The notes under the pieces were generated by a model. The model made no database searches. It saw only the letters and a program-made list of their open reading frames with translations, and had not been told where the DNA came from. The position numbers and the translations under genes are program-made. A DNA stretch of 64,000 bases from Comamonas sp. (lineage in GTDB: Bacteria > Pseudomonadota > Gammaproteobacteria > Burkholderiales > Burkholderiaceae_C): positions 118,911-182,910 of the forward strand of contig JAJPEQ010000005.1 of assembly GCA_021166775.1 (NCBI GenBank), written 5' to 3'. This document shows, one piece after another, positions 59,672 through 64,000 of the stretch. Every line of letters begins with the position of its first letter. The stretch's first letter is position 1.

Positions 59672-62239
59672 ATGCGGTCATCTTCATTTCTTTTAGCCCT
59701 GTGGCTTGGTTTTTTTGCTACTGGCACGGTTTACGCGATACCCACGTGGCAAGTCCAGCTCAGCGAACGCGATGGTCTGCCGCTTGCCAGCGCAGGTGGG
59801 CAAACCGGCGTGACGGCGAGCTGGAATTTTTGGGGCGCCCAATGGAAATGGGTAGACACGCGCGCCGCCCTGGCGGGCAATGGTCAGGGTGACTATCGGA
59901 TGGCGGGCGAAGTGGCAGATTTGGGTGTGGCCTGGATGGCCCAGACCAAGCGCCCCGACGAACACACGCTGACCTACGAGCTGCGCATGGCCGCGCGCAG
60001 CGCAAAAGAGGGGGTGATTGGCGGCGGCGCGGTCTTCAAGTTTGACTTGCAAACCTTTGGCGCGACGATGGGCAAGCCCACGCTGCTGCCGGGCAACACC
60101 GGCTGGCAGTGGGGGCGCGAAGGCGCGGCACAAATGAACCTGCGCTTCTCCCCGGCGCTTCCCAAGGTATTTTTTGAACGCAACAACCCGGCCGAAATAC
60201 GCGCCTATTTCTACGACGGTTCCATCAGTGCGGGTGAACAGCGCTACACCGTGACACTGAGCTGGACGGGAGATGCCCACTGGCAAGCACCCCTGGCCGA
60301 GCGTCTGGGCGGCCCACCGGCAGCGCAATGGCCCAGGGACGCGATCGACGTGCGCACCGCGCCCGCTGGCCTGCTGGGCACGGCGCTCAAAGGTGCTGAA
60401 GCCTTTGCCCCTTTGCGCGCCGACGAGGGCAAGACGCAGACCCGCTACTGGGGCACCAACATCACCGCCTATGCACTGTTCAACACGCCGCGCGAGGTGG
60501 TGCAGCAGCAGGCCAGACGCCTGGCGCAGCTGGGCTACAACCTGGTGCGGCTGCACCACCACGATTCGCCCTGGGTGAACCCCAATATTTTTGGCAACCC
60601 CAAGACCATTGCCGACACGCAGACGCTGGATGCACTGTCGCTGGACAAGCTGGACTGGTGGATCAAATGCCTGAAGGACGAGGGCATCGCCATCTGGCTG
60701 GACCTGCACGTGGGCCGCACCGTGAAGCGGGGGGACAACATTTACGGCTTTGACGAGATCGCCAAAGGCAAGGACAGCGCGGACATCAAGGGCTTCAACT
60801 ACGTGAACATCACGCTGCAGCAAGCCATGCGCCGCTTCAACGAAGCCTACGTGACGCATCGCAACGCCTACACTCACCTGTCCTACAAAGACGACCCTGC
60901 CATCGTCGCGCTCCTGATCACCAACGAGGACGACCTGACGCACCACTTTGGCAACGCGATGCTGCCCGACAAGAAGGTGCCGCTGCACAGCAAGCTCTAC
61001 ATGAACGCGGCCGACACGTTTGCGCGTCAGCACGATCTGCCTCAGAACAAGACCTGGCGCAGTTGGGAGCCGGGGCCGAGCAAGATTTTTCTGAATGACC
61101 TGGAACAACGCTTTGACGAAGACATGATCGGGCAACTGCGCGGCCTGGGCGCCAAGCAGGCCATCGCCACCACCAACACCTGGGGCGACAACCCGCTGTT
61201 CTCTCTGCCTGCGCTCACCAGCGGCAATGTGATTGACGTGCACAGCTACGGCGGCCCGGGCCAACTGGAAAAAGACCCGGCGTGGTCTGCCAATCTGGGC
61301 CACTGGATGGCTGCGGCGCAGGTGGTGGGCATGCCGCTGGCGGTGAGCGAATGGAATGCCGAGCCCTTCCCCTCGTACGACCGACACACGCTGCCGCTGC
61401 TCATCGCCGCCATGGCCTCACACCAGGGCTGGAGTGCACTGATGCACTATGCCTACACCCAGGAGCCGCCAAGCGAGGGCGGCAGCCCTGGAAACTGGCA
61501 TGCCTACAACGATCCGTCGCTGTTGCCCATGCTGAGCGCGGCCGCGCTGATGTACCGGCGTGGCGATGTGCGCCCGGCCAGCACCACCTATGTCTATGAC
61601 CCGGGTGCCGAGGCCTTCTTCGGTCAGGCCACTTCGGCGGGCAATGCACCCGCACTGCGCACGGCGGCAGAAAAAGGGCAGCTATTGATCGCCATACCCG
61701 CAACGCCGCAGCTCCCGTGGCTTGAACGGCGCGCGCCACCGGCCGGCGCCACGGTCATCAAGGACCCATCGAGGTCGCTGCTGCCCGAAGGTGCGCAAGA
61801 AGTCACGAGCGATACGGGTGAGCTTATGCACAACTGGGCTGCGGGCACCTACAGCATCAACACCGCACGCACGCAGGCGCTGCTCGGTTGGATAGGCGGC
61901 AAGCCGCACGATCTGCCCGCGCTGCACCTGAACCTGCAGACGCGCCACGCCTCGATCGCGGTGCAAAGCCTGGACGAGGCGCCGCTGGGCCCATCCACCC
62001 ATGTGCTGATTTCCATAGGCACGCGTTCGCTGCCACAGCAGGGCAACAAGACGCCCTTTCTCGTGGAGCCGCTGGCCGGGAGCATCGAGGTGGTCGCACC
62101 CGCCGGGCTCAAGGCGTGGCGCAACGGGCCATTCAACCGCTGGATCGAACTGCCCGCGCAGTACAAAGATGGCCGCTACGTGATAGCGCTGGACGGCAAG
62201 CTGCCAGTGCAGTGGATTGCGCTGCACCCGCCGGACTGA
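59672..62239 (+). CDS. Secreted TIM-barrel glycoside hydrolase (clan GH-A-like) in the EPS cluster
   Basis: This 855-residue exported protein has a signal peptide (MRSSSFLLALWLGFFATGTV then YA), a beta-rich N-terminal region (about 25-235), a catalytic barrel (about 245-640) and a C-terminal beta region. Likely catalytic residues are acid/base E419 in LLITNEDDLTHHF and nucleophile E560 in LAVSEWNAEPFPS. The NE and SEW placement is that of clan GH-A (GH5/39/42-like). The barrel also contains YNLVRLHHHDSPWVNP. It probably trims or degrades the exopolysaccharide, as EPS-cluster hydrolases do. GGAG lies about 11 bases before ATG 59672; longer in-frame starts would bury the signal peptide. Confidence 0.82.
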   Translation: MRSSSFLLALWLGFFATGTVYAIPTWQVQLSERDGLPLASAGGQTGVTASWNFWGAQWKWVDTRAALAGNGQGDYRMAGEVADLGVAWMAQTKRPDEHTLTYELRMAARSAKEGVIGGGAVFKFDLQTFGATMGKPTLLPGNTGWQWGREGAAQMNLRFSPALPKVFFERNNPAEIRAYFYDGSISAGEQRYTVTLSWTGDAHWQAPLAERLGGPPAAQWPRDAIDVRTAPAGLLGTALKGAEAFAPLRADEGKTQTRYWGTNITAYALFNTPREVVQQQARRLAQLGYNLVRLHHHDSPWVNPNIFGNPKTIADTQTLDALSLDKLDWWIKCLKDEGIAIWLDLHVGRTVKRGDNIYGFDEIAKGKDSADIKGFNYVNITLQQAMRRFNEAYVTHRNAYTHLSYKDDPAIVALLITNEDDLTHHFGNAMLPDKKVPLHSKLYMNAADTFARQHDLPQNKTWRSWEPGPSKIFLNDLEQRFDEDMIGQLRGLGAKQAIATTNTWGDNPLFSLPALTSGNVIDVHSYGGPGQLEKDPAWSANLGHWMAAAQVVGMPLAVSEWNAEPFPSYDRHTLPLLIAAMASHQGWSALMHYAYTQEPPSEGGSPGNWHAYNDPSLLPMLSAAALMYRRGDVRPASTTYVYDPGAEAFFGQATSAGNAPALRTAAEKGQLLIAIPATPQLPWLERRAPPAGATVIKDPSRSLLPEGAQEVTSDTGELMHNWAAGTYSINTARTQALLGWIGGKPHDLPALHLNLQTRHASIAVQSLDEAPLGPSTHVLISIGTRSLPQQGNKTPFLVEPLAGSIEVVAPAGLKAWRNGPFNRWIELPAQYKDGRYVIALDGKLPVQWIALHPPD

Positions 62240-62254
62240 CGGCCCATCGCCGCA

Positions 62255-63763
62255 TTACTTCAAGGTGCAGGCGTCCAGCTGGCGCAGGTCTTGCCAAGCG
62301 TGTCCCTCAAACGCCGGGTTGGCACTGCCGGGCCACTCGGCGCGCCCGAGCAGCTCGGCGTAGCCAATGGCGCGGATGACGCCCTCGGCCACCAGCGCAT
62401 TGCTGTGCTCACCCGGTGGCAGCAACGCAGGCAAAAGCGCTCGCGCACCCGCATTGGTCCACGCCAGAAACGGAACCTCCAGGCTCGCCATGCTGCGGCC
62501 GTGGCGATATTCGCTGCTGCAGGGCGGCATGACCAGCCCGTGGTCACTGGTATAGATCAGCACCGAGCGGCGCGCGCCGGAGGCATCGAGCATGCCTACC
62601 CACTGCTTGAGCAGCGTGCTGGTGTAGAGGATGGAGTTGTCGTAAGGGTCGGCAAACCGCGCCAGCTCGGGCGGATATCGGTCTTGCACGATCTCATGGC
62701 TGCCAAAGGTGTGCAGAACGATCAGCTTGCGCGGGGCCGGGTCGGCCAGTGCTTGCTCGTAGGCAGGCGTGAGGATGCTGTCATGAGGCCCACCATCCCC
62801 CAATTTTCGATAAATGGCTGTGGAACGGCGCAGTACCTGATCGAAAAAATCGGCGAACGGTGCGTTGCGTGAGTTGCTGAGGACAAAGACCTTGTAGCCC
62901 GCCTTGTGCGCCAGATCAAGAAACGATGGCGCCCGATGACGAACGCTGTCCGCGCTCGATTGACCCATCAGAACAAAGGGTAGCGCACCTGCGGTATTGA
63001 GCCCGCGCGCGAGCACCATGGTCGCAGCAACCCCGTCAAGGCCCCGCAACGGCGCATTGGTATCTTCGCGTTGGTAGCCCAACAAAGACCAGCGCTGCGC
63101 GGAGGCGCTTTCACCGATGATGGCCACGACAGTATCCGCCCGCGCGGGCGCTGCGACCACATCAGGCAGAAGTGGCGGATCCATCACGGCGTTGCTCATC
63201 GAGTGGTACTTCCACGCTGCCCAAACCAAGTGCGTCGGGTAGATCTTGTATGACTTGTCGTGAATCTGCCAGCGCAGCGCCATACCCGCCCAAGCGTTCG
63301 CCACCAGCAACGCGAGCCAGACCAGAACCGGTGCCGACCAAGTCCATCGCAGAAAACGGTGGCCGCGAAGTTCGCCAGGCGCCACACGGCCTAGCCACCG
63401 CCCTGCCAGCACACACCAAGCCAGCCACAGTCCACTGAGCATCAGCGGCTTCAGCGGCAATACCGAAAAGAAATCAGCCAACTCCGCTGGAGTGGTGCGC
63501 AGCGCCGTGGCAAGAAGATATTCGTCCGTCAGCTTGCCGAAGTAGTAGACATGAAAAATATCCAGCACACCGGCCATCGCCAGCACGATCACGGCGAGCC
63601 ACAGCGACCAACGCTGAAACGCGAGTGGCCAGAACAGGAAAGCCGAGATCGCGAGCCAAGCGAGCGATTTGGCGTCAATGCCAGGCAGCAGACGCAGGCT
63701 GAACAGCAGCAGCCACGCGAGCAGCACGCCAATCAACGGCCCGTATCGTCTCAGCGTCTTCAT
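62255..63763 (-). CDS. Sulfatase/phosphoethanolamine transferase-like membrane protein
   Basis: This 502-residue protein has five N-terminal membrane helices (about 8-165) and a periplasmic alkaline-phosphatase-fold domain. The nucleophile motif reads AIIGESASAQRWSLLGY, where EptA/CptA enzymes have GETAR, so a Ser stands in for the usual Thr. Other metal-site motifs are LHTFGSHEIVQDRYP and IYTSDHGLVMPPC. It may add phosphoethanolamine or another phospho-group to the polysaccharide or lipid. It converges with the glycosidase gene with 15 bases between the stops. An ordinary sulfatase is less likely, as no C-x-P-x-R formylglycine motif is seen. Confidence 0.85.
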   Translation of the reverse strand: MKTLRRYGPLIGVLLAWLLLFSLRLLPGIDAKSLAWLAISAFLFWPLAFQRWSLWLAVIVLAMAGVLDIFHVYYFGKLTDEYLLATALRTTPAELADFFSVLPLKPLMLSGLWLAWCVLAGRWLGRVAPGELRGHRFLRWTWSAPVLVWLALLVANAWAGMALRWQIHDKSYKIYPTHLVWAAWKYHSMSNAVMDPPLLPDVVAAPARADTVVAIIGESASAQRWSLLGYQREDTNAPLRGLDGVAATMVLARGLNTAGALPFVLMGQSSADSVRHRAPSFLDLAHKAGYKVFVLSNSRNAPFADFFDQVLRRSTAIYRKLGDGGPHDSILTPAYEQALADPAPRKLIVLHTFGSHEIVQDRYPPELARFADPYDNSILYTSTLLKQWVGMLDASGARRSVLIYTSDHGLVMPPCSSEYRHGRSMASLEVPFLAWTNAGARALLPALLPPGEHSNALVAEGVIRAIGYAELLGRAEWPGSANPAFEGHAWQDLRQLDACTLK

Positions 63764-63843
63764 GTGCGTTCCGAGTGTTCAGCCATCAAGCAGATCACGC
63801 GAAGTATCGCGCCATGTTGAATCGCTGCACGATCGGGCTGATC

Positions 63844-64000
63844 TCACTTGGCCGCGAAGACCAGGTCACGCAGCCAAGCCTCCGCGCCGGTCTTGAGCCG
63901 AATGCGCGCCACCGAGATACCCTCGGGCAGGTTCACTTCGACAGCGCTGGAGGCCACGGCGGCGCCCGCATCCGCCGCAGGCTGGCTCACCACACCGACC
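63844..64000 (-). CDS. C-terminal end of an unidentified gene (partial)
   Basis: Fifty-one codons are visible, ending at TGA 63844-63846: the sequence includes EVNLPEGISVARIRLKTGAE then AWLRDLVFAAK. An open, GC-rich frame with normal codon use runs off the window edge. It lies upstream of the phosphoethanolamine transferase-like gene on the same strand, with an 80-base gap. I do not recognise the family from this fragment. Confidence 0.5.
   Translation of the reverse strand, partial: VGVVSQPAADAGAAVASSAVEVNLPEGISVARIRLKTGAEAWLRDLVFAAK

Noticed and set aside
59693..61387. A 564-codon minus-strand frame opposite the secreted glycosidase
   Set aside because: Shadow frame of a gene with clear signal peptide and catalytic motifs.

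Overview
The window looks like chromosomal DNA of a high-GC betaproteobacterium, most likely Burkholderiales/Comamonadaceae. The reasons are trxA-rho-rpmE housekeeping genes with betaproteobacterial-type products, a fabI next to a yej-type peptide transporter gene, an XrtB/EpsA-style exosortase-EPS locus, and a dispersed short repeat with the core ATAGCTG..GCGCTT that I associate with Comamonadaceae genomes. No phage genes, transposases, rRNA or CRISPR arrays are visible.

Layout. 1-3140 (minus): yejF (cut by the window edge), yejE and yejB, an oligopeptide/microcin C-type ABC importer. 3208-8368: a LysR regulator divergent from dabB-dabA, a DAB-type inorganic carbon accumulation system whose zinc ligands are all present. 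8495-11328 (minus): a DUF808 membrane protein and yejA, the binding protein of the same importer. The dab/DUF808 block therefore sits inside what is usually one yejABEF operon. 11373-22758: fabI, a CheV-like coupling protein, a HI0933-type flavoprotein, an AddAB-like helicase/nuclease pair, trxA, rho and a zinc-independent L31 gene. 22858-26061: a GT39-like membrane glycosyltransferase, a MATE exporter and tRNA-Ser(GGA) followed by a clear terminator.

26339-37216 is a complete Lap-type adhesin locus: TolC-like outer membrane protein (lapE), a small unknown protein, lapB (ABC), lapC (HlyD), a LuxR regulator with a degenerate receiver, a compact adhesin with retention module and VWA domain, lapG (periplasmic protease) and lapD (c-di-GMP receptor). 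Substrate, secretion machine, release protease and its inhibitor are contiguous. The adhesin is only 620 residues, with a short Pro-rich linker in place of the usual giant repeat region and no recognisable RTX repeats.

37355-44994 carries the regulator EpsA, two paralogous PEP/VPLPA-CTERM proteins, an ExeA-like ATPase, a PrsT-like TPR lipoprotein and an exosortase fused to EpsI. 45141-64000 is an exopolysaccharide cluster: galE, a decayed manC fragment, seven glycosyltransferases, a hexapeptide acyltransferase, a GMC oxidoreductase with a small Tat-like partner in a low-GC patch, a PglK-like flippase, an O-antigen ligase/polymerase, a secreted TIM-barrel glycosidase, a phosphoethanolamine transferase-like protein and one partial gene. 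Priming glycosyltransferase, Wza and Wzc homologues are not in view and may lie beyond 64000. From 26 kb on, the window reads as one biofilm/surface region joining a c-di-GMP-controlled adhesin with exosortase-linked EPS.
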